Assembly: GCF_032884065.1 (NCBI RefSeq)
Contig: NC_088865.1
Coordinates: 46,774,185 to 46,838,184, forward strand
DNA: 64,000 nt
Direction: 5' to 3'
DNA from: Artemia franciscana
Taxonomy: Eukaryota; Arthropoda; Branchiopoda; Anostraca; Artemiidae
Made by a program: the position numbers and the translations under genes. This document shows positions 36,522-47,182 of this stretch, in pieces. How positions within the stretch are numbered: the first letter of the stretch is position 1; every line of letters starts with the position of its first letter. Under the pieces are notes generated by a model that did not search any database, had not been told where the DNA came from, and saw only the letters and a program-made list of their open reading frames with translations.

Positions 36522-36607
<86 letters not shown>
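36522..36607. repeat. (TA)n tract at the Helitron junction
   Basis: About 86 bp separating the minus-strand Helitron tail from the 5' end of the plus-strand element. It is the inferred insertion site. Confidence 0.97.
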
Positions 36608-36610
<3 letters not shown>

Positions 36611-36694
36611 TAAGTTGTCTGTGTGTGTGTGTGTCGACTGGCGTCATGTTTGTGTGTCGACTGACGTCATGTTTGTCGACTGACGAAATTACAA

Positions 36695-37060
36695 ACCGGG
36701 ACATCTGGACACAAATGACGACCGGGACACCGGGACATAGGGAATATAAATGACGACCGGGACACTCAAAGAGAAAGCGACCGGGACACAAGGAATGTTC
36801 GATTAGCAAGCACCATCAACAAAGCACCGGGACACAAATGACGACCGGGACACAGGGAATATAAATGACGACCAGGACACTCAAAGAGAAATTACAGACC
36901 GGGACACCGGAACACAAATGACGACCGGGACAAAAATGACGACCGGGACATCGGGACACAGGGAATATAAATGACGACCGCGACACTAAAAGAGCAATTA
37001 CAGACTGAGACACCGGGACACAAATGACGACCGGGACATATAAATGACGACGGGGACACG
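36695..37060 (+). repeat. Array of gacgaccgggacac units (Helitron ORF repeat)
   Basis: About 360 bp of aaatgacgaccgggacac and cagggaatataaatgacgac units with caaagagaaattacagac spacers. The same units on the minus strand at 38220-38400 encode the repeated peptides DDRDTGNIND and REITDRDTGN. The array is therefore the repeat region of the Helitron N-terminal ORF, expanded here. Confidence 0.8.
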
Positions 37061-37065
37061 GAATG

Positions 37066-37258
37066 TTCGAATAGAAATCACCATCAACAAAGCTCAAGGC
37101 AAATCATTAGAATAATGAGGTATAGATCAGAATACAGATTGTTTTTCCCATGGACAATTATATGTTGCATGTTCAAGAGTCGGTAAACCTGACAATCTAT
37201 TTATATGCACAGACAATGGGGCAGCCAAGAATGTTGTATATTCGCAAGTTTTACGTAG
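37066..37258 (+). pseudogene. Helitron helicase C-terminal fragment, broken (nested copy 1)
   Basis: Translates as [12 protein letters not shown], two consecutive stops (TAA TGA, 37113-37118), and then [20 protein letters not shown] and DNLFICTDNG. These are motifs V-VI of Pif1-type SF1 helicases at the end of Helitron Rep-helicases. The stops make it non-coding. Confidence 0.85.

Positions 37259-37259
<1 letters not shown>

Positions 37260-37338
<79 letters not shown>
37260..37338. repeat. (TA)n tract in Helitron
   Basis: About 79 bp between the helicase fragment and the tail. Confidence 0.97.
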
Positions 37339-37341
<3 letters not shown>

Positions 37342-37469
37342 CAGGTGGGACACAGGGACACAACTACAATGGCGCGTAACTAATATGGTGCGTAACGACT
37401 TACGCGCGCGGGGGGGGGGGGGGGCTAGGGGAAGGGGGCGAAGTATATATAAATGACGACGGGGACACA

Positions 37470-37826
<357 letters not shown>

Positions 37827-37937
37827 AGGTGGAACACAGGGACACAACTACAATGGCGCGTAACTAATATGGCGCGTAACGACTTATGCGCGCGGGGGGT
37901 CTTGGGGGGGATGGTGAAGCGCCCCCACCAACTGGGT

Positions 37938-37987
37938 GTTGGGGTGGCGCTTCGCGCCACCCCAACGCCAACGCCACCAACAGCTAG
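37938..37987 (+). repeat. Helitron 3' hairpin and CTAG terminus
   Basis: GTTGGGGTGGCGC at 37938-37950, loop TTC, and its perfect complement at 37954-37966. CTAG follows 17 bp later. Hairpin plus CTRR marks the end of rolling-circle replication in Helitrons. Confidence 0.85.
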
Positions 37988-38000
37988 TATATATATGTTT

Positions 38001-38198
38001 TTAACTACGCAAAACTTGCGAATATACAACATTCTTCGCTGTCCCATTGTATGTGCATATAAATAGATTGTCAGGCTTACCGACTCTTGAACATGCAACA
38101 TATAATTTTCCATGGGAAAAACAATCTGTATTCAGATCTATACCGCATTTTTCTAATGATTGCCCTTGAGCTTTGTTGATGGTGATTGCTAATCGAAT
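38001..38198 (-). pseudogene. Helitron helicase C-terminal segment, intact frame but isolated
   Basis: The minus strand gives a 65-residue open frame: [52 protein letters not shown] and a terminal stop. [10 protein letters not shown] and [13 protein letters not shown] are the last two conserved motifs of the SF1/Pif1-type helicase of Helitrons. The upstream helicase and the Rep nuclease are absent, so it cannot be functional. The two nested copies have TAA TGA where this one has AAA TGC, so this copy keeps the ancestral reading. Confidence 0.85.
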
Positions 38199-38217
38199 AT
38201 TCCCTGTGTCCCCGTCG

Positions 38218-38580
38218 TCATTTATATATCCCCCCTGTGCCCCCTTGCTTCCCCGTTGTAGTTATTGTCCCTGTGTCCCGGTCGTCATTTATATTCCCTG
38301 TGTCTCGGTCTGTTATTTCTCTTTGAGTGTCCCGGTTGTCATTTATATTCCCTGTGTCCCGGTCGTCATTTTCTCTTTGAGACGCAAGCCTGTTTTCACG
38401 TTGTTCTTGTAATTCCTCGGCACGCTTTCTTTTCTTACTTTCTCTATTAGCCGCAAGCCTTTTGGCATTAACTCTTTGAGCAGCTTCCTCGTCTGTTTCT
38501 TTTGCCATTGTAGAAGTTATACTAAAATTTCTCTTTGAATTAACTCTTTGAGCAACTTCCTCGGCTGTTTCTTCTGCCAT
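38218..38580 (-). pseudogene. Helitron N-terminal ORF with RDTGNINDD repeats
   Basis: 120-residue ORF starting MAEETAEEVAQRVNSKRN, with a second similar block (MAKETDEEAAQRVNAKR) and a basic segment (RLAANRESKKRKRAEELQEQ). Acidic-basic repeats of RDTGNIN / DRDTQREI type follow. The start resembles the N-terminus of arthropod Helitron replicases, which carry runs of ETxEERAxR-type repeats. It ends in a stop just before the helicase segment in the same orientation, so the Rep and most of the helicase have been deleted. Possibly transcribed, but not an active transposase. Confidence 0.6.
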
Positions 38581-38627
38581 TGTAGGATTTATACTGAAAT
38601 TTGTCTTTGAATCGCCCCCTTATATAC

Positions 38628-38672
38628 TTATAATGACGTCATATACAAAGCCTTATATACTTATAATGACGT
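38628..38672 (-). promoter_or_regulatory. Two TGACGTCA (CRE-like) sites in the Helitron 5' region
   Basis: The segment cttatatacttataatgacg...tcata occurs twice in tandem, giving two perfect TGACGTCA palindromes about 37 bp apart, 50-100 bp before the ORF start. They are candidate promoter elements (CREB/ATF type). The nested element has gtcgactgacgtcat repeats at the equivalent place. Confidence 0.4.
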
Positions 38673-38721
38673 CATATGCGGACAAACACACAAACATACA
38701 ACTTATTTATATATATAAAGA

Positions 38722-38809
38722 TTTAGCCTACATTTTTCGCGTGAAGCGACATCAAATGCATTTTTGGAACATCTTTGCTTTTTTACTATGGAGTGGCTTC
38801 ATTTTTTAG
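38722..38809. other. Flank of Helitron
   Basis: Short unique sequence between the Helitron and the T-rich array. Confidence 0.3.
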
Positions 38810-39160
38810 TTTTTTCATCGGGCTATTTTACTATTTTTTACTTTTCATTTTTGGTATATTTTACTGTTTTTTGCTTTTTATTTTGGGTTTTTTTCATTGG
38901 GTTCTTTTATTGTTTTTTTACTTTTCACTTTCGGGTTATTTTACATTTTTTTTTACTTCTTATTTTCAGGTTATTTTTCACTGAGCTATTGTACTATTTT
39001 TGCTTTTCATTTTCGTGTTACTCTACCATTTTTTACTTTTCGTTTTGGAATATTTTCATAGATTTTTTTTTTACTATTTTTTACTTTTCACTGTCGGGTT
39101 ATTTTTATCGGGCTATTTTACGCTTCATTTTTAAGTTACTTTCATTTTATATTTCACTTT
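38810..39160. repeat. T-rich degenerate tandem array
   Basis: Repeated gggctattttac, tattttttacttttcatttt and cgggttatttt blocks at roughly 45-55 bp spacing. Hydrophobic Phe-rich chance ORFs result. Not coding. Confidence 0.7.
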
Positions 39161-39910
39161 GATAAGGAGTGATTATCAGATAATTTAGTTCGGACTCGTG
39201 TTTTATTGCAGCACAAAGCAAATAAGAGATTTTGAATAAATAAAACGGTAAAATGCTTGACAAACACGGGAAACACTTTAATAACAAGAGGGAAACCATT
39301 AATTAGAGAGCTTAATAAAGATAATGTAAACTATTAATTAGGATTACTCTGAAATCATACACACCCACAATTATTGCTACCTTAATAGAAGGGTATAGGA
39401 CTCCCTATTTGAATTTAGTGTAATCCCAATGTAATGACAAGATGTTTGGGTATTTTTAAGACTTAGATGACCCCCCCCCCCTTCTTTGCCTCAACTACCG
39501 TTTTTTTTTTTTACTCTGGTCTCATACCTCTTCTTGAAGTAATTATCCAAGAGAAGAATTGCTGTAGATAAGTTTTAAGACCCTGCTGGCTGTACATATT
39601 TTACAAAAAAAAAAGCAACAGAAGACAACCACGGATAGAATACTACATATTAATAAAATCAATATATACATATGTTATTATATGTATATACTATAAACAC
39701 ATGTTATATGTATATGTTAATATATATTAATAGTATAAATTCTACAAATGAACAAAATAAAACTTATAAACTAAACTGATGTTTAGTTATTCATATTTGT
39801 TTTATAATAAAATCAAACCAATGGAAAAGGGAGCCAATAACACAGGATATGCTAGAAGCTTAAAACAAGATTTGCCATATAAAAGTGAAAAAGGCACTCT
39901 CTCACAAGAA
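39161..39910. other. No recognised gene
   Basis: Intronic AT-rich sequence with short alternating atatgtatat patches at 39660-39730. Confidence 0.4.
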
Positions 39911-40212
39911 AATTAAATATAAAAAAACTGATTTTTTTAGCTGAAAGTAAGGAGCGACATTAAAACTTAAAACGAATAGAAATTACTCCGTATATGAAAT
40001 GAGTTGTCCCCTCCGCAATCCCTCGCTCTTTACGCTAAAGCTTTTAATTGTTTTAAAAAGTAGAATTGTGGCAAAGAGTCAAACTTTAGCGTAAAGAGCG
40101 AGGGATTGCGGAGGGGACAACTCATTTCATATACGGAGTAATTTCTGTTCGTTTTAAGTTTTAATGTCGCTCCTTACTTTCAGCTAAAAAAATTAGTTTT
40201 TTTTTTATTTAA
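39911..40212. repeat. Terminal palindrome of R1 copy 4
   Basis: Arms are 39911-40040 and 40084-40212, loop about 43 bp. In element orientation the loop has the same direction as in copies 1 and 3. Confidence 0.9.
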
Positions 40213-41661
40213 TTTCTGAACGTTTTTGAATTAATGCATGTTTGGTTTTGGATCTCCGCACATAAATTATTAAAATGAAATTTGTATATTAATTCTTTTT
40301 TTGGCTAAATGGCTTTCTCTTAGTTTTGATCAGACGATTTTGAGAAATAAGGGGTGGAGAAGGAGGCCTAGTTGCCCTCCAATTTTTCAGTTACTTAAAA
40401 AAGCAACTAGAACTTTTAATTTTTAACGAACGTTTTTATTAGTAAAAAATATACGTAACTTAAGAATTAACTTACGTAACAAACTTTCATAACCTTATAT
40501 TTTTATTATGTATACGAGGGGGTTTGTACCCTCGTTAATACCTCGCTCTTTACACTAAATCGTTAGTTCTGTCCCAATTCTTTAAGAATGACCCCTGAAT
40601 CAGAAAGGCCGTAGAATAAATAGTTGAAAAAACTAAAAATACTTTAGCATAAAGAGCAAGGTATTTATCTCCTCCTAAATACCTCGCTATTTATGCTAAA
40701 TATTTTTAGAACCCCTCATATGCGTAATAATCTCCGTTCGTTTTAAGTTTCAATGCTACTTCTTCCTTTCATTTGAAAAAACGTTTTCATGTTTATTTTT
40801 CATTGTTTTCTTATAGTAATGCTAGAGAATCCTGCGCCCTTGTCATTGAATTTTTCTTCCCCCATGACAGATTCCTCCAAGGAAAGATCCTCCAACATAG
40901 CCCCCTCTCCTCAGCCCCACCCCCAAACAAAATAAAATCCCCCTGAAAACGTCTATACACTTCCCAATAACCATTACTATATGTAAACACTGGTCAAAGT
41001 TTGTAACTTGCAGCCCCTCCCCCAGGGATTGTGGGTTAGTAAGTCATCCCCAAAGAAATAGTTATTATGGTTTTCGACTATGCTGAACAAAATGGCTATC
41101 TCAAAATTTTGATCCGTTGACTTTGGGAAAAAAATGAGAGTGGGAGGGGGCCTATATGCCCTCCAATTTTTTTGGTCACTTAAAAAGGGCACTAGAACTT
41201 CTCATTTCCGTTAGAATGAGCCCTCTTGCGACATTCTAGGACCACTTGGTCGATACGATGACCACTGGGGAAAAAAAAACAAAAAAAGACAAACAAATAA
41301 ACACGCACCCGTGATTTGTCTTCTGGCAAAAAATACAAAATTCTACATTTTTGTAGATAGGAGCTTGAAACTTCTACAGTAGGGTTCTCTGATTAGCTGA
41401 ATCTGATGGTGTCATTTTCGTTAAGATCCTACGACTTTTAGGGGGTGTTTCCCCCTATTTTCCTAAATAAGGCAAATTTTCTCAGGCTCGTAACTTTTGA
41501 TGGGTAAGACTAAACTTGATGAAACTTATATATTTAAAATCAGCATTAAAATGCAATTCTTTTGATATAGCTTTTGATATCAAAATTCAATTTTTTAGAG
41601 TTTTGGTTACTGTTGAGCCGGGTCGCTCCTTACTACAGTTCGTTTCCACGAACTGTTTGAT
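39911..41661 (-). mobile_element. R1 element, near full-length copy 4, in hexokinase intron 3
   Basis: The minus-strand reading starts at 41661 with atcaaacagttcgtgg and ends at the giant palindrome (39911-40212). It includes the internal hairpin at 40635-40710. By eye it is nearly identical to the plus-strand copy at 16786-18492, including diagnostic palindrome bases. Unlike that copy it lacks the rearrangement after the left hairpin. Antisense to hexokinase. Confidence 0.9.
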
Positions 41662-42139
41662 CAAAAAGAGGACTGGATGTAAAAACCAAAAGAGTATGTA
41701 TGTATGCATTATAACCTTTAATGGTGACGAATTTCGCAGAAAGTATCCATTCACAAATTTGTATTTATTTATTCTAATTATGTTAAGGAATTAATTTAAA
41801 GTAAGAAAACTATTCAGTTGAAACTCGTTTATAATATAATATTTCTCTCTTTTTCGAATGAGGCGTTTAAATTGATATTGTTCAGTTAATTTGTATTTAG
41901 TTAATCCAGGTCAGTTTTGTTAACTCCTTTTATTTATTTTTTTTTTTTTATGTCAACGAACTTGACTTTCAAGATTGTAATCATGGGTAAAATTGTTGAT
42001 TAAATGACCAATATATCACTTTTTGGTATTCTTGTCAATTGTCTTGATGCTTATTTTTGCCTTTTGAATTTGCAGTAAGTCAATAGACTGATCTATCTTG
42101 AAATATAATATTGAATGATCAAATTTTTTCGCAGTATTT
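41662..42139. other. No recognised gene
   Basis: Intronic AT-rich sequence. Confidence 0.35.
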
Positions 42140-42500
42140 TGACCAAAGCGGAGTGCTAAACCCCCAAAGTGAAAAACAGCTAAACATCCCAATAACAACT
42201 AAACAGCTAAACCCCCCAAAAACAGCTAAACAGATAAATCCCCAAAAAACAGCTAAACCCCCTAAAACAGTTACCCCCCAAAAACAGCTAAACCCTCCAG
42301 AACATCTAAACCCCCTAAAACATTTAACTCCCCAAAATACAGCTAAACCCCCCAAAGAACAGCTAAATAGCTAAACCCCCCAAAACAGTTAAACCCCTCC
42401 AAAAACAGCTAAACAGCTAAACCCCCCAAAAAATAGCTAAACAGCTAAATCCCCCCAAAAAAGCTAAACAGTTAAACCCCCCAAAACTGTTAACCCCCCC
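42140..42500. repeat. Minisatellite, unit about 18 bp (acagctaaaccccccaaa)
   Basis: About 20 degenerate copies. It yields Pro/Lys/Gln-rich and Gly/Phe-rich chance ORFs on the two strands. Confidence 0.92.
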
Positions 42501-42519
42501 TCCAAAAAATAAAACAAAA

Positions 42520-43340
42520 AAACAAAATAATACTGGTTCTTGAACATTTTTTGCTAAAACAAATTGCAAAGATTTTTTTGTACTCAAATTCATAAGCAAA
42601 AAACTGAATCTTTATTATTTCTATGTTTCTTTTCTCTATTGTCTCGTTTAAGAGCTTTATCTATTTTACAAACAGAAATTTTGTTATTTATACATCATCA
42701 AAGTTCATTATCAATCGCAGTTTTTTTTTTTTAGTTTTTTGTTGTCCAAAACGGCTAAATTCCTAAACAATGAAAGAATTCTGGTTCTTGAATATTCTCT
42801 TTTTGTAAGACGAGATTAAGTCCTAGTTCAAATGTACTGAAATCATATTGTGCATTCTCCACTGCGTCAGCAAGCAAAAGAACGCTGACAAATCTTTAGC
42901 TGATTTGTGGGCATTTTTTTTTTCATTATCCGGTGTTATTATTTTTTTTACAGCTTTCTGATCTATGTTGTCTCTTGCAAACGGCTAAACCCTAAGTAAT
43001 TCTGCCTCTTCAATATTTTCTTTTTATAAGACGATTAAGGCCTTGCTCAAACATACTGAAACATATTTTGCATTCTCAAATACGTCAGAAAAAAAAAAAT
43101 CAGTTTTACGAACAAATAATTTATTATTTATTCATTATCCGATGGTAAAAGTTGCTTCTGTATTTCGCAGCTTTGTAATTAGTTATAGCGGAGTGTCTGG
43201 CGAAACAAGTAAACACAGAACGCTGAAACAATACTCGAAATGACTAGATAGTTCTGGGTCTTGAATATCTTTTTCTAGGACAAGATTAAGTCCTTGTTCA
43301 AGTACACTTAAACACATTTTGCATATGGCCCTGGTTATTT
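42520..43340 (+). repeat. Diverged tandem repeat, unit about 215-255 bp
   Basis: The ctggttcttgaatattct-type block occurs at about 42533, 42781, 42997 and 43254. It is followed by taagacgagattaagtcc, ttgttcaaac.tactgaaac and attttgcat. Each unit also has a single acggctaaaccctaa segment resembling the minisatellite unit. Confidence 0.7.
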
Positions 43341-43780
43341 GTTTTGGAACGGGGTCAATAGTGTGTAATACTACGTGGTCGATGTGATCAATAAGCCAGA
43401 GTCGACCCAGCTCTAAATGAGCATCTGGAGGAATTTCAAACTCAAACCATTATATTGTCAAATGCCTTGTGTGATTATGCTGATCAGTGGCAGCTCTTGT
43501 CACAATAAAAAGTAAGGCACTAAACATATAAAAACACAGCCATAGCCATCGTCATATGTAAGTAACTTGAAATATCGCAGACAGAGTCAAACCAAGGCAT
43601 TTAAATATTCAACTATCTAAAAGAAAATAATCTGGAGGGAAAACATAAGAAGCATGGGATGATTTGCCCCCCCCCACCACACATTGCACTTCCAGCAGAA
43701 GGCAGTGAATCAGGAGATCGGCACCTGCACAAAGCCAACCATAAGTCAGCATGCGAAAAAGTTTTAGTTTTATACATGCG
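43330..43780 (+). repeat. SINE-like repeat with an internal insertion
   Basis: Matches the complement of 46510-46790 in two blocks. The left block is ttttggaacggggtcaatag to gtcgacccagctctaaatga. The right block is gcacttccagcagaaggc to gtcagcatgcgaaaaagttt. About 180-200 bp of unrelated sequence (about 43440-43620) lies between. Confidence 0.6.
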
Positions 43781-43790
43781 ATTAAATAAA

Positions 43791-44374
43791 AAAACAAGTT
43801 TTTTAAATGAAAGTAAGGAGCAACATTAAAACTGAAGAAGAACAGAAATTATTCCGTATATGAAAGGGGTTGTCCCCTCCTTGCCCTCCCCGCTCTTTCC
43901 GCTAAAGTTTTTTATTGTTTAAAAGAAAAGAGTTGTGAGAAAGAGTCAAACTTTAGCGTAAAGAGTGAGACTCTTTTTTTGGCTAATGGTCTTCTCAAAA
44001 TTTTGTCTGACGATTTTGAGAAAAAAGGGACGAGGGAGAGGGCCTTGTTGCCCTTCATCTTTTTGGGGTACTTAAAAAGAGCACTAGAACTTTTAATTTT
44101 ATTTACGAGCCTTTTTTATTAGTAATAAATATGCTTAACTAACGAATTAACTTACGTGATGAACTTCTACATTCGTATATTTTTATTAGTCGAATGAGGC
44201 CATTCGCCCCCTCATTAATGTCTTGCTCTTTACGCCGAAGTTCAAGTTTGCTCCAATTCTTTAAGAATGACCCCTGAATCACAAATTGTTTAATTAGAAT
44301 ACATAGATCAATAGCTGAAATTTATATATTTGAAATCAGCATAAAAGTCTAATTCTTTTGATGTATCTATTGGT
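43791..44374 (-). mobile_element. R1 fragment ending 36 bp before hexokinase exon 4
   Basis: Starts at the palindrome end (attaaataaaaaaacaagtt) and keeps about one and a quarter arms. It then jumps to the tttttttggctaatggtctt part of the R1 body, and jumps again to aatcagcataaaagtctaat. It lies immediately upstream of the exon 4 acceptor region. Confidence 0.75.
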
Positions 44375-44410
44375 CCATTACTCGATGGTAAAATGCTTTG
44401 CCTTTTGCAG

Positions 44411-44626
44411 CTTTTTGATCACATCGCAGAATGCCTTGCACTATTTGTAAAGGAGTACAAGGTTGACAAAGAAGTGATTCCCCTGGGTTTCACCTTCAGC
44501 TTTCCGTGTCGGCAAGAAGGCCTGACAAAAGCCAGACTTGTCCAGTGGACTAAAGGATTCACCTGCGCTAATGTGGAGGGCGAAGACGTCGTAGAATTAC
44601 TGCAGAGAGCGATTCATAAAAGAGGA
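44411..44626 (+). CDS. Hexokinase coding exon 4 (signature and catalytic Asp)
   Basis: 216 bp, phase 0 at both ends, from ccttttgcag to GTAAGA. It begins LFDHIAECLALFVKEYKVDK, then EVIPLGFTFSFPCRQEGLTK and ARLVQWTKGF. The stretch LGFTFSFP-x5-LTKAR-L-x2-WTKGF fits the hexokinase signature exactly and contributes to sugar binding. ANVEGEDVVELLQRAIHKRG carries the catalytic Asp (the D of GEDVV). The size equals the sum of vertebrate exons 4 and 5 (120+96), so the intron between them is absent here. Confidence 0.97.
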
Positions 44627-47082
44627 GTAAGACTTTTTTACTTTTTACTTTCGTCCAATTTACTTTCTTTTTTCTGTCTCCTTTATTTATCTTTCTTTTT
44701 ACCTGTTTATACTTTGTTTATACATTTAAAATCGCTTGCATTAACCTCTTTTGACATTCTTCCTGTTATGGTCAAGAGATACAACAACCATTCGCTTGAC
44801 ATATTTGGCGTAAGACATAAAACATTCCAACGGCAAATAAAATCACAAAGCCGTCACAAAAAAAAAACGAAAAAAAGGCACCGGAAAAGCGAAGAAAAAA
44901 GATGATAAACAGGATGTGCCGTCCTCTTAGATTTAGGAATAGTTTGCCCCCTCCTTCTCTCCACATTTTCCGTGGATTTATGACCCTGATAATATTCAAA
45001 GAAATACAGTGTCATTGCTTCTGGTTTTCCAATTTTTCCGGCTTATAGAGCTAAGTACAAAGGTTCGTTTTATCAAGATTAAAAAAAAAAGAATTCCCCA
45101 GAAAAATTGAGTGATGTACTTAACTAAAATTAAGCCCAAGTTAGGATCATTATTTTTCCTGATCTAAATTTTTTTGAAATGTTAGCTCATGAAATCGGGG
45201 ATACATTTGTCGTTGAACAAAAGCACGTTCAAAAAGGTTTTCTAAGAGATTTAGTAATTCCTTGCTGGGATGAACTCATAGCTTAATGCCGCCTTTGAAA
45301 CTACTGCTTGGAAAAATATCACTCAAAACGAATTTTTACACCTCCCCACAGCATGGACAAATTTTAAAAGAAATAAACAAACCCGATGAATCATCGGTGA
45401 TGACAACCTTTTTTTCACCTCCCCATTGGCTTCACCCAATTCGTTACACGCAGGGAGCGAAGGCCGTGTCAAAGGGGGGGGGGGGGGTTAAACCCCCCTC
45501 GAAGTTTTTACCGACTCGTTAAGACGTAACAAAAGTGAATAACAAAATTGACGCATTTTTAGGTTTTTTGTACTCCCCCCCCCAACTTTTTGACACCGAC
45601 TGGACCGTCGCACATATTATTGCTGCACAATGTAGGAAAACGAACATTTGATAATAGAAAAATAAAAAATAAACCAAGAAACAAGGGTAATTTTCAGCCA
45701 GTTGAATTAAAGGCAAAAAGACTAAGCAGATATTTCGGGAACGACTTCTGCCAAGCCACCCTCGGTGCTTACCACAGAATAAAATCAATAACCTTAAGTT
45801 ATATGCAACAAGACTCAATAACAAAATAATAACTAAACAAAATAATAGCTGTTTAAAATTAGATAGGGCAAAAATTCTGTCTCTAGGGATTAACGCAGTT
45901 TATCTAATAGCCTGATTTTGTTAATACAGTCAATTGAACTTGTTTGAAAATGAGAAGGGATAGTAGTTAGTTTTCTGGCTTGTTGTAATTAACTTCAAAA
46001 GTTTTTTTTCTGCGTTGAGCACTGAGGACAGCTTGTTTTTTGTTTCTGATAATTTTTATGGTATTTATTTCTGACTGTATAATTGTAAATAATATAAATA
46101 TTCAGCCAAAAAACGGAATGATTTAATTTTAACGTCTTCGTAAAGACAAAGAAGTAAAGACTTAGAGTAAAAAGAAAAATCTCTTCGTTTTAGGACGCAA
46201 AGCCCCCTTTGCATTTCACATATTTCTGTCTCTTTAAGAATGTTACGACTGATGTCAGCATTATCCCCCTTCTCCTTTGAAGACATCCATGTAAGAGTCA
46301 TCTTTTATGCCCCACGTTTTAAACAATCGCATTGGGACTAAAATCTCCCCAGTACCCATTCCCCGTGCTATTTCTAGAGATACACATTTCATACAAATAA
46401 AAGAATAGTAGGGGAAATTTGCACCCCCCCCCCCTTATTATGAACTTAAGGACTTCTCATGAAAAACTGAGAAAACTGAATGAGGCCCAAAATACATAAC
46501 ATACCCGTTTATTAAAATAAAACGTTTTCGCATGCTGACCAATGGTCTGCGTTGTGCAGGTACCGATCTCCTGGTTCAGTGCCTTCGGCCGGCAGTGTAG
46601 TGCGTATTTGGGGGCAAATCATTTGAGGCTTCCCGTATTTTCCTCCCAGGATTTCTCCTGGTACCCATTTAGAGCTGGGTCGACTGCGGCTGTGCTCATA
46701 AAGTCACACACCATTTGCCCCCGTTCCAAACCAATTAACCAGCAACACCAGGACTCAAACCCCTGAAATCAGAATTTCAAGAACCAACCTATGTTTATTC
46801 AAAACTTACCTACACTCATGATAGTAGGAATATCTGCTATTTTCAGTTCATTTATTTCAACTTTAAACCATTTTCTATAATAGTAAGACTAGGAATGCTC
46901 AAACGCTTCCAATTCTTCACACATCATCGTTTGCTTGAAACTCAAGCTCTTTCAAAATTACTGGTGACCAACACCAGTTTCTCTATTATGATTTTTACTA
47001 TGCACCTTTCTGAAAATGAAGGTGGGTTAGGAGGTACCGTAGAACAGCTACCCTCTCATTTCACCCCCTTTTTCCTCCCTAG
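44627..47082 (+). other. Hexokinase intron 4
   Basis: 2.46 kb from GTAAGA to cctccctag. It contains a 12-G run near 45474-45487, C-runs near 45580 and 46424, and a SINE on the minus strand (46510-46790). No other gene recognised. Confidence 0.8.
46510..46790 (-). repeat. tRNA-related SINE-like element
   Basis: The minus strand contains ggggtttgagtcctggtgtt, where GGTTTGAGTCC matches the pol III B-box consensus GGTTCGANTCC at all but one fixed position. The family-specific body follows (acccagctctaaatgggtac; ccaggagatcggtacctgca) with an A/T-rich end. No convincing A box was found upstream. Confidence 0.55.
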
Positions 47083-47182
47083 GATGTCACGATTGAAGTG
47101 ATGGCTGTTCTGAACGACACAACAGGGACTTTAATGGCCTGCGCTTACAAACAGCCCGCCTGCCGGATAGGACTTATAGTTG
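47083..47182 (+). CDS. Hexokinase coding exon 5
   Basis: 100 bp, the exact size of the matching vertebrate exon, between cctccctag and G|GTAAGT. It encodes [20 protein letters not shown] and [22 protein letters not shown] holds the conserved Asn-Asp pair that contacts sugar and the threonines that close the active site. It ends with one base of a Gly codon, and the next exon should begin with the rest of GTGTN. That exon was not found downstream. Confidence 0.96.

Noticed and set aside
38764..39162. 132-residue Phe-rich ORF that looks like a membrane protein.
   Set aside because: It is the translation of a degenerate T-rich tandem array inside an intron.
44772..44999. Lys-rich extension of the exon 4 frame (RHKKKTKKRHRKSEEKR) as an alternative C-terminus.
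   Set aside because: It lies after a consensus donor (GTAAGA) and has no family similarity. It is simply intron read-through.
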